Notes: a model not told the origin generated them from the letters alone. Positions 1 through 9,421 are shown, numbered from the stretch's first letter. The stretch is DNA of 64,000 nucleotides from an uncultured Flavobacteriales bacterium (GCA_913020435.1 CAJVZZ010000005.1:1-64000), one strand, 5' to 3'. Made by a program: numbers and translations.

Positions 1-61
1 TTGCATGTGTTAAGCCTGCCGCTAGCGTTCATCCTGAGCCAGGATCAAACTCTTCGTTGTA
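1..61 (-). rRNA. rrs: 16S ribosomal RNA, 5' end only (partial)
   Basis: The reverse complement contains the conserved AGAGTTTGATCCTGGCTCAG start of bacterial 16S rRNA followed by the GATGAACGCTAGCGGC stretch typical of Bacteroidota. Only about the first 60 bases are inside the window; the gene continues leftwards off the edge. The exact 5' end is placed by comparison with the usual distance to the AGAGTTTGATC block and may be off by a few bases. Confidence 0.95.
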
Positions 62-504
62 TAAAAGTGTTTAATACTGACTCCATCTCAAAAAAATTTC
101 GTACAAAAAATATTCTACTATTCCTTATCCTTTTTATTATGCTTCCAATCTTTTCAAAGAACTTATAACTCAGCTTTCACCAAATCTGAAACTCACAAGT
201 AATTACCCGTTTCGTCTCTGTATATCTAAATGTTAATCGAACTTCCCAGTTAAATTAAGATTCTTGTAATATCGTTTTAGAACTGTTCCCGTTAATCGGG
301 GCGGCAAAAGTAATATTATTTTTAATTCAAACAAGAAAATAAAAATATTTTTTTTAACTGCTTTTGCTTAAGAACTATCCGCTTTTCAAACGGTGGGCAA
401 ATGTAAAGTTTTTATTAAAGATGAATTGCAGTTTTTGACTACTTTTTTATTGAAAAAATAAAGAAAATGCTCAGCTCCTATTATTCAATAACTTACAATC
501 AGAA
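62..504 (-). promoter_or_regulatory. rRNA operon leader and promoter region
   Basis: This 440-base AT-rich stretch contains no gene. It is the upstream and leader region of the leftward rRNA operon. On the minus strand, TTTG (332-329), a 17-base spacer and TACTTTTG (311-304) match the Bacteroidota -33/-7 promoter pattern. A second -7-like box, TACATTTG, lies at 405-398 without an obvious -33 partner, so tandem promoters are possible. The placement is motif-based only. Confidence 0.5.
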
Positions 505-1215
505 TTATGGAATCAGATTGTTCTTTTTAGGCTTTCCAGCAATAAATTCTTTCAAATAAAAGGGTTCGAAGTAAGCTTCGTCTTCAAATTTGCCGCTTAA
601 ATAATTCGAATTAAGTAACAAACCCATTCCAAGAACGGAAGGGAACACTTCAGTTATATGAATAAAACTACGAGCTAAATCATTTAATGACGCCAACTTA
701 TCGGAACCACTACCAAAACAATAGACATTTTTGTACTCACGAAGTTCTTGAAATCTACTATTATTTATGACCTGCGCTTCTGCCTTATTAATCGCTTCTC
801 CCCTGGTATTGTATATTTGAAAATAAACCTCATCTCGTCTTGCATCAACCAAACTAATAAGCACCTCTCCTAACTTCAACGTTAAGGATCGATTCTGCAC
901 AATCTGCATAGCCATATTTCTGAGACTATCGATTGCAATAAGCTTAATCGAATTTGAAAATGCAAGCCCCTTTGCAAAGGCGACTCCTATTCTCAAACCA
1001 GTATAAGAACCAGGGCCCTTACCTATTCCAATAGCCTTTATGTTTTTTAAGCTTAGGTTGTGTTTCTTTAAAAGATCATCAACTATAATGGCCAACACCT
1101 CTCCATGAGAATAACCTTCGTTAACCTCAAATAAATCAACTAAAGCAGCGTTCTTAAAAAGACCAACCGAACAGTTGGTTGAAGAAGTTTCTATACCTAG
1201 ATAAAGGTTATCCAC
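505..1215 (-). CDS. tsaB: tRNA threonylcarbamoyladenosine biosynthesis protein TsaB
   Basis: TsaB is the non-catalytic partner of TsaD in forming N6-threonylcarbamoyladenosine (t6A) at position 37 of ANN-decoding tRNAs in the cytoplasm. The 236-residue protein has the ASKHA-fold start IETSSTNCSVGLF and the family signature GKGPGSYTGLRIG near residue 70, with normal length. The start is GTG at 1215, overlapping the TAG stop of the upstream efflux adaptor by one base (TAGTG), so translation is probably coupled. It is the last gene of a tolC-hlyD-tsaB transcription unit; its function is unrelated to efflux, so the link is probably only transcriptional. The family assignment is secure. Confidence 0.93.
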   Translation of the reverse strand: MDNLYLGIETSSTNCSVGLFKNAALVDLFEVNEGYSHGEVLAIIVDDLLKKHNLSLKNIKAIGIGKGPGSYTGLRIGVAFAKGLAFSNSIKLIAIDSLRNMAMQIVQNRSLTLKLGEVLISLVDARRDEVYFQIYNTRGEAINKAEAQVINNSRFQELREYKNVYCFGSGSDKLASLNDLARSFIHITEVFPSVLGMGLLLNSNYLSGKFEDEAYFEPFYLKEFIAGKPKKNNLIP

Positions 1216-2507
1216 TATTTCTCCTTTTTTACTTCCTTAGAAATTTCTACAACGTCTTCATTATGCAGTTTCCTACTTACAGTTGCATAAGGCCCACTGA
1301 TCACTTCTCCAGACAAATCCTTTGGTGCTAAAATTTGAATATAATCATCATCTTGAATTCCTGTCTCGACGAAAACCCTTTTAACTTTCTCATTATCTAT
1401 TAAAAATATACACTCTTTGAGCTTATCCTGATCTATAGCAGAAAGAATCTCTCCCTTGTTAAAAGTATCTGGCCTGAGCACTACCGATTGAATGGGAACA
1501 CTTAAAACACCATTCTCTGTATTAGTTATTATATCAACTGTAGCAGACATCCCTGGACGAAGTGGATAAGTTTTACTACTGGCACTATCAACTAAGTCAG
1601 CATAACTAATATTGAGGATATGAATTTTTACTTCAAAAGTCGTTACTTGATCTGCTCCTCCCATATTGTCTTTTGCTGAACTAGCAATTTCGGAAACTTT
1701 CCCCTCAAATAGACGATCTAGATATGCATCCAATTCAATTTCAACCTCGTCATTCAATGAAACCTTAACAATATCGCTCTCATTAACCTCGACCGCTACT
1801 TCCATGTTATACATATCCGCAATTCGCAATAATTCGGTCCCTTCCATTTGAGCGGTACCAACAACGCGTTCCCCCTCTTCTACCGATAGTTTTGAAATCG
1901 TTCCATTTGTAGGGGCGTAAATTGACGTTCGTCCTAAATTATCATTTGCTTCTTTTACCGTAGCTTCCGCTGTCTTAACATTAAACTCTGCTGCTCTTAC
2001 ACTTTCTTGTGAAGCTTGAACATCAGCATCTGCGACTTCATAATTTGAAGTAATCTGATCCATTTCAGCTTGAGCTATAGCGCCACCTTTTAAAAGTTTA
2101 TTACTTCTATCGTATTCTTTTTGCGATTGATTGAATCTGGATTTTGCTTGTATAAGTCTTGCTTTGGAGTTCAAAAGATTTGCTTTACTCGAATTTAAAT
2201 TAGCGTTAGCTCTTTGGACAACAGCAGTAAGTAAATCAGGATTTATTCGTATAAGAAGATCTCCTTGCATTACTTTTTGACCTTCTGTAATATTTACTTC
2301 GATTAACTCACCGCTTACTTCAGAACTAATTTTGATTTCAGTTTCAGGTTGCACCTTTCCATTTGCCGCAACTTTTTCAACAATGATTCTTTTGTCAATC
2401 CTCTCAGACTCTACTTCAATACTCTCACCGCTTCTTCCTTTTATTATAGCTGCTGTTATCAAAACTAACAACACAATTACAGAACCAATAATAACTTTCT
2501 TGTTCAT
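1215..2507 (-). CDS. HlyD/MacA-type efflux periplasmic adaptor subunit
   Basis: This is a membrane fusion protein linking an inner-membrane transporter to an outer-membrane TolC channel. Seen in sequence: one N-terminal membrane anchor (about residues 4-24, VIIGSVIVLLVLITAAII), a biotinyl-lipoyl-like half (GKVQPETEIKISSEVSGEL), a long coiled-coil hairpin rich in Ala, Gln and Lys (about 95-195), the second lipoyl half (YAPTNGTISKLSVEEGERV), then a beta-barrel and membrane-proximal domain. It starts one base after the TolC stop, so they form an operon. No RND pump or ABC permease gene lies within the window, so the transporter partner and the substrate are unknown. MacA-like proteins of this length usually work with MacB-type ABC permeases, but that is inference. 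Confidence 0.88.
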   Translation of the reverse strand: MNKKVIIGSVIVLLVLITAAIIKGRSGESIEVESERIDKRIIVEKVAANGKVQPETEIKISSEVSGELIEVNITEGQKVMQGDLLIRINPDLLTAVVQRANANLNSSKANLLNSKARLIQAKSRFNQSQKEYDRSNKLLKGGAIAQAEMDQITSNYEVADADVQASQESVRAAEFNVKTAEATVKEANDNLGRTSIYAPTNGTISKLSVEEGERVVGTAQMEGTELLRIADMYNMEVAVEVNESDIVKVSLNDEVEIELDAYLDRLFEGKVSEIASSAKDNMGGADQVTTFEVKIHILNISYADLVDSASSKTYPLRPGMSATVDIITNTENGVLSVPIQSVVLRPDTFNKGEILSAIDQDKLKECIFLIDNEKVKRVFVETGIQDDDYIQILAPKDLSGEVISGPYATVSRKLHNEDVVEISKEVKKEK

Positions 2508-2508
2508 T

Positions 2509-3843
2509 CTAGTTTAAGCTTAATGGTTTGCCTTGATAAAACTCAAGGATTTTGAATTTGAAAAGATAATCGTACTTCGCCCGAACTAAATCAGCTTCTG
2601 CTCTTGCTAGATTAGTCTTAGATTGATTGTATTCAATGCCATTAATATTACCCACTTCATATCTTTTCGTAGCATATTTAAAAGACTCTTTGGTTGCATC
2701 TACTGCCTTAACGTTGGCATCATATTTTTTCTTAGAGGCATTGGCATCAAAGTAAGCTTGCTTTATCGTCTCATTAACTTGATTTTTAGCTTGCTGCAAT
2801 TCTAACTCACGTATTTCACGAGTAACCTTTGCTCTACTTACCGCAGTGTGCGTTGATAGTGAATTTAGAATTGGCATAGTTAAACTTACTCCTATTGATT
2901 GGTTAAAGTTATCCGTAACCTGCGTCCCAAAATCTTTTGTATTTCTAGTAACCAAGTCTAGATTTTTACCTGAATACCCAGAACCAAGACTTCCTCTTAA
3001 TGAAATGGTTGGGCTAATTCTACCCCGTTCTGCATTTAAACCACTGGAACTTGCTTCATACTTTATTTCTGCACTTTTTATTTCTGGTAAACTTTCTAAT
3101 GCTTTGTAATATATAAATGATGAAGTTGCTTCATTTCCTTTTAATAAACTAACATCCTGCGAAGGTCGTGTCACTGAAAACTCATCAATTGAATCCGCTC
3201 TCATTAATAACAAGAGTCGAAGCTTAGAAATATCTAAACTATTAGAGGCGTTAACCACATTCAATTCTTCTCTCGCCATTTGCGCAACCAAATCAAGCAA
3301 GTCGCCTTCAGCCGTTCTTCCAGCCTCAACAAATTTCTTGCTTCTATTTACCTGACCTTGACTTAGTCTAACTTGTTGTTCGGCAACTCGCAATAACTCT
3401 TCGTTAAAAAGAATTTGCAAGTAAGAGGAGGTAACAGAAAGTGAAACATCATTCCTCGCTTTATCCGAATCATAACGAGATGCTAAAACATTCATATTTG
3501 CCTGTTTATAGCGATTGTATCTACTAGCACCAGTAAAGACATCCCATCGACCTTGAATACCATAAGCATCAGAACGTACCTCATCAGTTGCAAAAGTGTT
3601 GGTGAAAGGATCAATTGTTCGTCCAAAATTTAAGTCACTATTAAGAAATAAATTTATTGATGGCAAATGCTGACCTTTTGCTCCTATGAAATCTTGTTCA
3701 GCCAGTTCCGCATTTAAATAAGCCCTTTGAACAGTCAGGTTATTCTTTAATGCAAGACCAATACAGTCTTCTAATGATAGTCTGACTTGTGTATTAGCTG
3801 CAAAACTTGAAACTAGAATTACGATTAGCGTGAGTATTCTCAT
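2509..3843 (-). CDS. TolC family outer membrane efflux protein
   Basis: Outer-membrane efflux channel of the TolC/OEP family, 444 residues, about the normal length. It has a signal peptide (residues 1-18, ending near AANTQ) and two long helical repeats with the usual pattern: LSLEDCIGLALKNNLTVQ after the signal and a second ELQQAKNQVNETIKQAYFD block around 340-360. It is the first gene of the unit with the HlyD-type adaptor and tsaB. A TAnnTTTG promoter box sits 9-16 bases upstream of the ATG. The exported substrate cannot be deduced. Confidence 0.92.
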   Translation of the reverse strand: MRILTLIVILVSSFAANTQVRLSLEDCIGLALKNNLTVQRAYLNAELAEQDFIGAKGQHLPSINLFLNSDLNFGRTIDPFTNTFATDEVRSDAYGIQGRWDVFTGASRYNRYKQANMNVLASRYDSDKARNDVSLSVTSSYLQILFNEELLRVAEQQVRLSQGQVNRSKKFVEAGRTAEGDLLDLVAQMAREELNVVNASNSLDISKLRLLLLMRADSIDEFSVTRPSQDVSLLKGNEATSSFIYYKALESLPEIKSAEIKYEASSSGLNAERGRISPTISLRGSLGSGYSGKNLDLVTRNTKDFGTQVTDNFNQSIGVSLTMPILNSLSTHTAVSRAKVTREIRELELQQAKNQVNETIKQAYFDANASKKKYDANVKAVDATKESFKYATKRYEVGNINGIEYNQSKTNLARAEADLVRAKYDYLFKFKILEFYQGKPLSLN

Positions 3844-3851
3844 ATATGCGA

Positions 3852-3886
3852 CAAAACTAAGTATAGAATTGGGTTTAGATAAGCAA
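3852..3886 (-). promoter_or_regulatory. Putative promoter of tolC-hlyD-tsaB
   Basis: On the minus strand TAGTTTTG (3859-3852) matches the Bacteroidota -7 consensus TAnnTTTG. A TTG at 3886-3884 lies 24 bases upstream as a possible -33 element. This would give a very short leader before the ATG at 3843. It is motif-based only. Confidence 0.45.
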
Positions 3887-3947
3887 TTTCAATGGATGGA
3901 AATATAGCTTGAGTTTTCGGGGTTTGAGAGTGATGATTGGTTTCTGA

Positions 3948-4823
3948 TTAATCGTGTTTTTTAAATTGCAAACTGAAATAATCCAAGGAATATTGATCCA
4001 AAGTTCCACAGCTCTCTAACTTTTGTTGTTCCTTCAAGCAATGTTGGAATAGCTCAGTATCATTATGTGCTGCTTTTAACGCTCGCGCATGTAAAAGAGC
4101 ATAAACGAAATTATTTGGATGAAGAGTTACTACAACAGAAGTATATTTCAAGGCTTCTGCAGAGTTCTCCTCTGATTCTAAATAAATTTTGCCCAAAAAG
4201 AAATTCGCTTCTGCCTTTACAGCGCTTTCACTAGTTCTCGCTAATGCTTTGAGATCAATCAATCCTTTTTCCATTGACCCTTCTGGATATGCCAATAAAA
4301 ATGGGCGCAAAAGGAAATAGTTTTGATAAGCAAAATCGTAGTAATAATTATACAATCCAGCGATGAGCTTAAACTCATCTAAATCATTATTGTTTTCTTT
4401 TAGCTCCTCTATGTATTTGAGGCATTTAACCATTCCAACAACTCCATCAAAATAATTCTCATCCATCAAATCAACTCTCGATTTAATTAGTAATGCCTCC
4501 AGAATATTTAAAGAAATACTAGTCGATTTATCAACCTCATTTAATTGCTCAAGTTGATTAACATATTTAGTAATCTGCTCTAAAGTACTGTCTGTATAAC
4601 CCTCATGTTCCTTATATCCAGAATTCAGTTTCCACCAATTTAAGTGTATACTCAGCAGTTCTAGCTTTTGCGGTGGAATCTTGTCTGGATTTTCTATTAA
4701 TACCCTGCTTGCTTTTAGAAGGTCTAAATCATACATGGGTATGATATATTGATCAAATCGATTTGTTTGAGCAATTAAACAGAATGTACCGAATTGCAAA
4801 ATCACAATTAAGTACGACTTCAT
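3948..4823 (-). CDS. Secreted helical (TPR-like) hypothetical protein
   Basis: I do not recognise a named family. The ATG at 4823 is preferred over an in-frame TTG 15 bases upstream, because AAGG precedes it and it opens directly into a signal peptide (MKSYLIVILQFGTFCLIAQ). The mature protein is about 270 residues, helical and acidic. One stretch resembles a tetratricopeptide pair (FLGKIYLESEENSAEALKYT, then LHPNNFVYALLHARALKAA, about residues 205-250). It starts about 40 bases after the metH stop, so it may be read from the same transcript, but nothing in it suggests a methionine-related role. Confidence 0.6.
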   Translation of the reverse strand: MKSYLIVILQFGTFCLIAQTNRFDQYIIPMYDLDLLKASRVLIENPDKIPPQKLELLSIHLNWWKLNSGYKEHEGYTDSTLEQITKYVNQLEQLNEVDKSTSISLNILEALLIKSRVDLMDENYFDGVVGMVKCLKYIEELKENNNDLDEFKLIAGLYNYYYDFAYQNYFLLRPFLLAYPEGSMEKGLIDLKALARTSESAVKAEANFFLGKIYLESEENSAEALKYTSVVVTLHPNNFVYALLHARALKAAHNDTELFQHCLKEQQKLESCGTLDQYSLDYFSLQFKKHD

Positions 4824-4863
4824 TACCTTAATTTTCAAAATTTATTTGTGATATCAAATTGCA

Positions 4864-7521
4864 TTAATAGTTCAAAATAGGCGACAACCACTTTTCAGCA
4901 ATTTCTATCGACCAATTTTTCCGTTGCGCATAATCAACAACTTGGTCTTTTCCTATTTTCCCTACATTGAAATAAGCAGCATCAGGATGCGCGAAATAGA
5001 AACCACTTACAGCAGCACCAGGCTGCATTGCCATAGATTCCGTTAGAATAATCCCCATCTTATTTGCACCTAACAATTTAAATAAAGTTTCTTTCTCTGT
5101 ATGTTCCGGACAAGCAGGATATCCCGGTGCTGGCCGTATTCCTTGATACTTTTCCTTAATCAGCTCCTCGTTACTTAAGTCTTCTTTAGTTTGATAACCC
5201 CAAGTTTCTGTTCGAACTTTTTTGTGCATAAATTCAGCAAACCCTTCCGCTAATCTATCCGCCAGTGCTTTAAGCATAATTGAAGAATAATCGTCATAAT
5301 CTTTTTCGAAGCGTTCCAAATGTTTTTCAATTCCAATGCCTGTCGTAACTGCAAATCCTCCAATGTAATCTTGACTAGATTCTTCTTTAGAAGCCACAAA
5401 ATCGACTAGACTCTTATTTGGTTTTCCTTTTGTAAATTCATTTTGTTGACGCAAGAAGTGAAATTTTTCAGTTCCTTTTTGATATTGAACCTTGATATCT
5501 TCTCCACTCTTTTCCGCCTCCCAAATACCAATAACACCATTTGCGGTTAACCACTTTTCATTAATTATTGTAGCTAACATTTTTTTAGCATCTGCAAATA
5601 ATTCCGTTGCTTGCTCACCGACGACCTCATCGGTAAGTATTTTAGGATACTTTCCAGCCAATTCCCATGTCTGGAAAAACGGTGTCCAATCAATATAAGT
5701 AGCGATTTCTTTAAGACTAACATTTTCGAAAGTCTTATTCCCAAGAAAGTTAGGTTTTGATATTTCCAAATTACCAAAATTCACTTTTAAAAAATTTGCT
5801 TTAGCATCCTCAATTCTCAAATACTTTTTTGCCGCTTGCCTTTCCAAAAACTGCTCACGCACCCTGTCGTATTCAATATTAATGTCCGAAACTAAAGCAT
5901 CTTTTCTGTCACCTAACAATTTTTCTACAATCGTTACTGATCTTGATGCATCTAATACATGGATAGATGGTGCCGAATAATGTCGATCAATTTTTACTGC
6001 AGTATGTGCTTTTGATGTTGTCGCTCCACCTATCAATAATGGAATATCTAATTTAGCGCGTTCCAATTCTTTTGCAACATGAACCATCTCATCTAAAGAC
6101 GGGGTTATAAGACCACTTAGTCCAATTACATCAACATTATGTTCAATAGCAGCCTCTAGAATTTTATTGGCAGGAACCATGACTCCCATATCAATCACTT
6201 CGTAGTTGTTGCAGCCTAAAACAACACCAACAATGTTTTTTCCAATATCATGAACATCACCTTTTACCGTAGCCATCAATATTTTTCCAGCAGTACTTTT
6301 GTCTCCCTCTCTTTTATCCGCTTCGATATATGGCAACAAATAAGCAACAGCTTTTTTCATTACTCGTGCGCTTTTTACAACCTGGGGTAAAAACATCTTC
6401 CCTGAACCGAATAAATCTCCAACGACATTCATTCCATCCATTAACGGTCCTTCAATTACGTGTAATGGTCGTTCAACAGAAAGTCTTGCTTCTTCGGTAT
6501 CTTCTTCAATAAATTCTGTAATGCCTTTTACCAAAGAATGTGTCATTCTTTCTCCAATAGGGGTCTCTCTCCATGATAAATCAGCACCTCTTTCTTTTGT
6601 CGTTCCCGAAACGGTTTCGGCTAAATCTAGTAAAGCTTGAGTCGCATTTGGATTTCGATTTAATAATACATCTTCAACTCTATCCAATAATTCTTTAGGA
6701 ATATCCGAATAAATTTCAAGAATGGCAGGATTAACGATCCCCATGTCCATTCCATTCTGAATTGCATGATATAAAAATGCAGAATGCATTGCTTCCCTTA
6801 CAGACTGATTTCCTCGAAACGAAAAAGAGACATTACTAACACCACCACTAACTTTTGCGCCTGGTAAGTTTTCTTTGATCCATTTAGTAGCCTTAAAAAA
6901 ATCAACTGCATAATTATTATGCTCTTCGATTCCAGTCGCTACAGGAAAAATGTTTGGGTCAAAAATGATATCCTGACAAGGAAAATTAACCTCGTTAACC
7001 AGAGTATAATAAGATTTTTTACAGATCTCGATTCTTCGTTCGTAGGTATCCGCTTGGCCATCTTCGTCAAAAGCCATTACGATTACTGCAGCACCATACA
7101 TTTTTAGTTTTGTGGCTTGCCTTAGAAAGGGTTCCTTTCCTTCTTTTAAAGAAATTGAATTGACGATACTTTTACCTTGAACACATTTCAATGCTTCCTC
7201 AATAATCTCCCATTTACTGGAATCGATCATAATTGGAATCCTAGAAATATCCGGCTCTCCTGCAATCAAATTCAAAAAGGTACGCATAGCCTCGACGCCG
7301 TCAAGCATACCCTCATCCATATTAATGTCTAAGATTTGAGCGCCTCCATCAACTTGATGACGAGCTACAGAGATTGCCGCTTCAAAATTCCCATCCTTTA
7401 TTAACCGGAGGAATTTTCGAGACCCAGTAACATTAGTCCGTTCACCAATATTTATAAAATTGGAACTCGAATTAATCACCAATGGCTCAAGGCCGCTTAA
7501 AATTAAAGGAGGAATATTCAT
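4864..7521 (-). CDS. metH: Methionine synthase, folate/cobalamin/activation half
   Basis: C-terminal part of cobalamin-dependent methionine synthase as a separate 885-residue protein. Domains in order: pterin-binding domain (about 10-290, with [14 protein letters not shown] and the DINMDEGML strand), cobalamin cap and B12-binding domain with the DxHxxG motif (DVHDIGKN, histidine near residue 424, the cobalt ligand), and the AdoMet-binding activation domain ([15 protein letters not shown], then [16 protein letters not shown]). It takes methyl from methyl-tetrahydrofolate and, with the homocysteine-binding half encoded upstream, makes methionine. The ATG at 7521 ([10 protein letters not shown]) leaves a 14-base gap after the QueF-like gene; an earlier in-frame start would overlap that gene. 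All key motifs are intact, so the split is not decay. Confidence 0.95.
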   Translation of the reverse strand: MNIPPLILSGLEPLVINSSSNFINIGERTNVTGSRKFLRLIKDGNFEAAISVARHQVDGGAQILDINMDEGMLDGVEAMRTFLNLIAGEPDISRIPIMIDSSKWEIIEEALKCVQGKSIVNSISLKEGKEPFLRQATKLKMYGAAVIVMAFDEDGQADTYERRIEICKKSYYTLVNEVNFPCQDIIFDPNIFPVATGIEEHNNYAVDFFKATKWIKENLPGAKVSGGVSNVSFSFRGNQSVREAMHSAFLYHAIQNGMDMGIVNPAILEIYSDIPKELLDRVEDVLLNRNPNATQALLDLAETVSGTTKERGADLSWRETPIGERMTHSLVKGITEFIEEDTEEARLSVERPLHVIEGPLMDGMNVVGDLFGSGKMFLPQVVKSARVMKKAVAYLLPYIEADKREGDKSTAGKILMATVKGDVHDIGKNIVGVVLGCNNYEVIDMGVMVPANKILEAAIEHNVDVIGLSGLITPSLDEMVHVAKELERAKLDIPLLIGGATTSKAHTAVKIDRHYSAPSIHVLDASRSVTIVEKLLGDRKDALVSDINIEYDRVREQFLERQAAKKYLRIEDAKANFLKVNFGNLEISKPNFLGNKTFENVSLKEIATYIDWTPFFQTWELAGKYPKILTDEVVGEQATELFADAKKMLATIINEKWLTANGVIGIWEAEKSGEDIKVQYQKGTEKFHFLRQQNEFTKGKPNKSLVDFVASKEESSQDYIGGFAVTTGIGIEKHLERFEKDYDDYSSIMLKALADRLAEGFAEFMHKKVRTETWGYQTKEDLSNEELIKEKYQGIRPAPGYPACPEHTEKETLFKLLGANKMGIILTESMAMQPGAAVSGFYFAHPDAAYFNVGKIGKDQVVDYAQRKNWSIEIAEKWLSPILNY

Positions 7522-7535
7522 TTTGTTTCTCAAGA

Positions 7536-7970
7536 TTACATTATAACACTCCAATCGTCGATATTACTGTTTCCTGTCCAGTCTTTGAAGGTCTCCTTTC
7601 CTCCTCTAACTGCCCAATCACTATCAATAGCAAGTTTAGCAGAAATCCCTCCCCTAGGGTTACAAATCATTGAAAGTCTTAGTCTCTCCGGCTCATAGAC
7701 CTCCATAAGATCATCGTACATTATATTAATGAGCCGTTCATATGATACTACAATGTCTCTTAGGTGAAATGAATACATTTTCAAAGACTTAAGTTCAATG
7801 ATTTTATCACTTGGATACATCGTAATAAAAACAGTGGCAAAATCTGGCTGCTCACTTACCCCTAAGAAAGTAAACTCAGGTATTTTTACCTTAATTTCAT
7901 AAGCTTCCTTAGAAGGGTTTGGAATTGCCTTTAGTATACCTCTATCAATTTCTTTATATAGCTTCGCCAT
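7536..7970 (-). CDS. QueF-like T-fold protein lacking the catalytic cysteine
   Basis: A 144-residue protein clearly related to 7-cyano-7-deazaguanine (preQ0) reductase QueF: IPNP at 16-19, PEFT at 31-34, QPDFAT at 41-46, IELKSLKMY at 58-66 and NPRGGIS at 104-110 align with the family. The QueF nucleophile lies in a TSLCPVTGQPDFA-type loop. Here the loop is [12 protein letters not shown], one residue shorter, with Gly37 about where the cysteine should be. The usual FHE becomes SYE (Tyr77, Glu78). Asp43 and Glu78 are kept; the only cysteine is Cys103. It should therefore not make the thioimide intermediate of preQ0 reduction. The ATG at 7970 overlaps the upstream MetH half by 17 bases, and the MetH C-half follows 14 bases later. 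Its role is unknown; a pterin- or folate-related function is inference from the operon and from the T-fold family (which includes GTP cyclohydrolase I). Confidence 0.8.
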   Translation of the reverse strand: MAKLYKEIDRGILKAIPNPSKEAYEIKVKIPEFTFLGVSEQPDFATVFITMYPSDKIIELKSLKMYSFHLRDIVVSYERLINIMYDDLMEVYEPERLRLSMICNPRGGISAKLAIDSDWAVRGGKETFKDWTGNSNIDDWSVIM

Positions 7971-8976
7971 AATAATTTTCTTTTTTAGTTCGTGGTTTAT
8001 AATTTGCTGCTTTTTGTGCAATTGCGCTTATGTGCTCTGGAGTTGTTCCACAGCATCCGCCTACTATATTAAGCAAGCCTTCTTGTAAAAAATCTTCAAT
8101 TTGAGCTGCCATTTCACTCGGAGTTTCATCATATTCTCCAAATTCATTAGGTAATCCGGCATTAGGGTGTGCGGAAACTAAAAATGGTGCTTTTGAATCC
8201 AAAATCTGTAAATAAGGACGCAATTGCTTCGCCCCTAAAGCACAATTCAAACCAATACTTAGCAAAGGAACGTGCGACATTGATATTAAGAATGCTTCGG
8301 TTGTTTGACCAGACAATGTCCTTCCACTTGCATCAGTGATGGTTCCAGACACCATAACAGGAAGTTCAATATTGTGATCGAGATAATATTGTTGAATTGC
8401 GAATAAAGCAGCTTTAGCATTCAAGGTATCAAAAACCGTCTCAACTAATAGCAAATCAACGCCGCCATCAACTAATCCTTTTATTTGTTCTGTGTAGGCT
8501 TCTACTAATTGATCAAATGTTACGTTTCTAAAACCCGGATCATTTACATCTGGAGACAAGCCAGCCGATCTATTTGTAGGCCCTATTGAACCCGCAACAT
8601 ATCTTGGCTTAATAGGTTCTTCGGCTGTAAATTTATCTGCAGCTTTCTTGGCGATTCTTGCAGATTGATAGTTCAATTCATAAACAATATCTTCCAAAGA
8701 GTAGTCTGCTTGAGCTATTGAAGTTCCACTAAAAGTATTTGTTTCAGCTATATCAGCACCAGCTGCATAATATGCCTCATGAATTTCTTTAATTATATCG
8801 GGACGGGTTAGTGATAATAAATCGTTATTCCCTTTCAAACTTCCTGGACGATTTTTTAGTAGATCCCCTCTAAAATCATCTTCCTCCAATTTATATCTTT
8901 GGATCATAGTGCCCATTGCACCATCAAGCACCAAAATTCTTTCTTTTAATAATTCCCTAATGTCCGGTTTACTCAT
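7954..8976 (-). CDS. metH: Methionine synthase, homocysteine-binding half
   Basis: A 340-residue stand-alone homocysteine S-methyltransferase (Pfam S-methyl_trans) domain, equal to the N-terminal domain of full-length MetH. It starts with [20 protein letters not shown] and carries the zinc and homocysteine ligands: cysteine in [16 protein letters not shown] and the Cys-Cys pair in [11 protein letters not shown] (Cys308-Cys309). It needs the cobalamin protein encoded two genes downstream for turnover. It is the first gene after the SAM-I riboswitch and overlaps the QueF-like gene by 17 bases, so all three are probably co-translated. Confidence 0.95.
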   Translation of the reverse strand: MSKPDIRELLKERILVLDGAMGTMIQRYKLEEDDFRGDLLKNRPGSLKGNNDLLSLTRPDIIKEIHEAYYAAGADIAETNTFSGTSIAQADYSLEDIVYELNYQSARIAKKAADKFTAEEPIKPRYVAGSIGPTNRSAGLSPDVNDPGFRNVTFDQLVEAYTEQIKGLVDGGVDLLLVETVFDTLNAKAALFAIQQYYLDHNIELPVMVSGTITDASGRTLSGQTTEAFLISMSHVPLLSIGLNCALGAKQLRPYLQILDSKAPFLVSAHPNAGLPNEFGEYDETPSEMAAQIEDFLQEGLLNIVGGCCGTTPEHISAIAQKAANYKPRTKKENYYGEAI

Positions 8977-9045
8977 AGCATTCGTATTTAAATGCTTAAA
9001 AGAAATTTGAAGGTGTTTGACAAGTTACGTTTCACGGAAACGTCT

Positions 9046-9146
9046 CACTTATCATAGCACTGGGCTAGGTTTTGGCACCTTGAATGTAGAATTTACAGGT
9101 TGCCAAGGTTTCAAAGGGCCATTCCCTCCACCTTTCTTTATAAGCG
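9046..9146 (-). promoter_or_regulatory. SAM-I (S-box) riboswitch upstream of metH
   Basis: Read on the minus strand the element starts CTTATAAAGAAAGGTGGAGG, continues with GAATGGCCCTTTGAAACC and TTGGCAACC, then AAGGTGCCAAAACC, a TAGC/GCTA hairpin, and closes with GATAAG. These are the conserved core and junction sequences of the SAM-I aptamer: the GAGGGA-like core, GGCCC, TGAAACC, GGCAACC and GGTGCCAA. CTTAT at the start and ATAAG at the end form P1. It lies about 70 bases upstream of the first metH half and should turn expression down when S-adenosylmethionine is plentiful. A 7-bp hairpin (9043-9027) between aptamer and gene has no U-tract, so control of translation is at least as likely as termination. 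Confidence 0.93.
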
Positions 9147-9149
9147 ATA

Positions 9150-9157
9150 CAAATGTA
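9150..9157 (-). promoter_or_regulatory. -7 box of the metH operon promoter
   Basis: TACATTTG on the minus strand fits the Bacteroidota -7 consensus TAnnTTTG. Transcription from here would start at about 9143-9146, exactly at the 5' edge of the SAM-I aptamer, which supports both calls. No clear -33 TTG was found at the usual distance. Confidence 0.6.
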
Positions 9158-9193
9158 ATTAGAATATTACCTGAAAAAAACAGAATTTTGCAA

Positions 9194-9421
9194 CTATTTA
9201 CTAAAACTCTTTCTAAATAGAACTACACCACCCAATAAAAGTAGAATATAAGGAATGCCCATAATGTACATTATTCCACCATTTAGACCTCGTCCTATTT
9301 CAGAGCCACTCTGATAACTGTTTTCTGCCATGAGCTTACACATACTACATTGTGCTTCTAATATAGCGGGAAGCAAAATAATTGAGCCAAAAATCAGTAT
9401 TGTTAAAATTCTCTTAAGCAT
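9194..9421 (-). CDS. Small membrane protein with CxxC motif in the oxidase operon
   Basis: A 75-residue protein of no family I can name. The ATG at 9421 overlaps the DUF420 stop by 8 bases. It has an N-terminal hydrophobic signal or anchor (about 2-22), then AQCSMCKLMAENS with a CxxC at about 25-28, and a second membrane segment (MYIMGIPYILLLLGGVVLF). The basic tail RKSFSK suggests a cytoplasmic C-terminus and puts the CxxC just outside the membrane. As the last gene of a cytochrome oxidase assembly operon, metal or heme handling is plausible, but only by association. Confidence 0.7.
   Translation of the reverse strand: MLKRILTILIFGSIILLPAILEAQCSMCKLMAENSYQSGSEIGRGLNGGIMYIMGIPYILLLLGGVVLFRKSFSK

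Noticed and set aside
7536-7970. Calling the QueF-like gene queF (preQ0 reductase)
   Set aside because: The catalytic cysteine and the His of the FHE motif are absent and the loop is shorter, so the reaction is not supported despite clear homology.
4864-8976. The split metH as a broken single gene
   Set aside because: Both halves start at domain boundaries with their own start codons, all ligands are intact, and a conserved-looking gene sits between them with overlaps; this is an organised operon.
8977-9045. A rho-independent terminator in the riboswitch expression platform
   Set aside because: The hairpin at 9027-9043 is stable but has no following T-run on the minus strand, so a terminator call is not supported.
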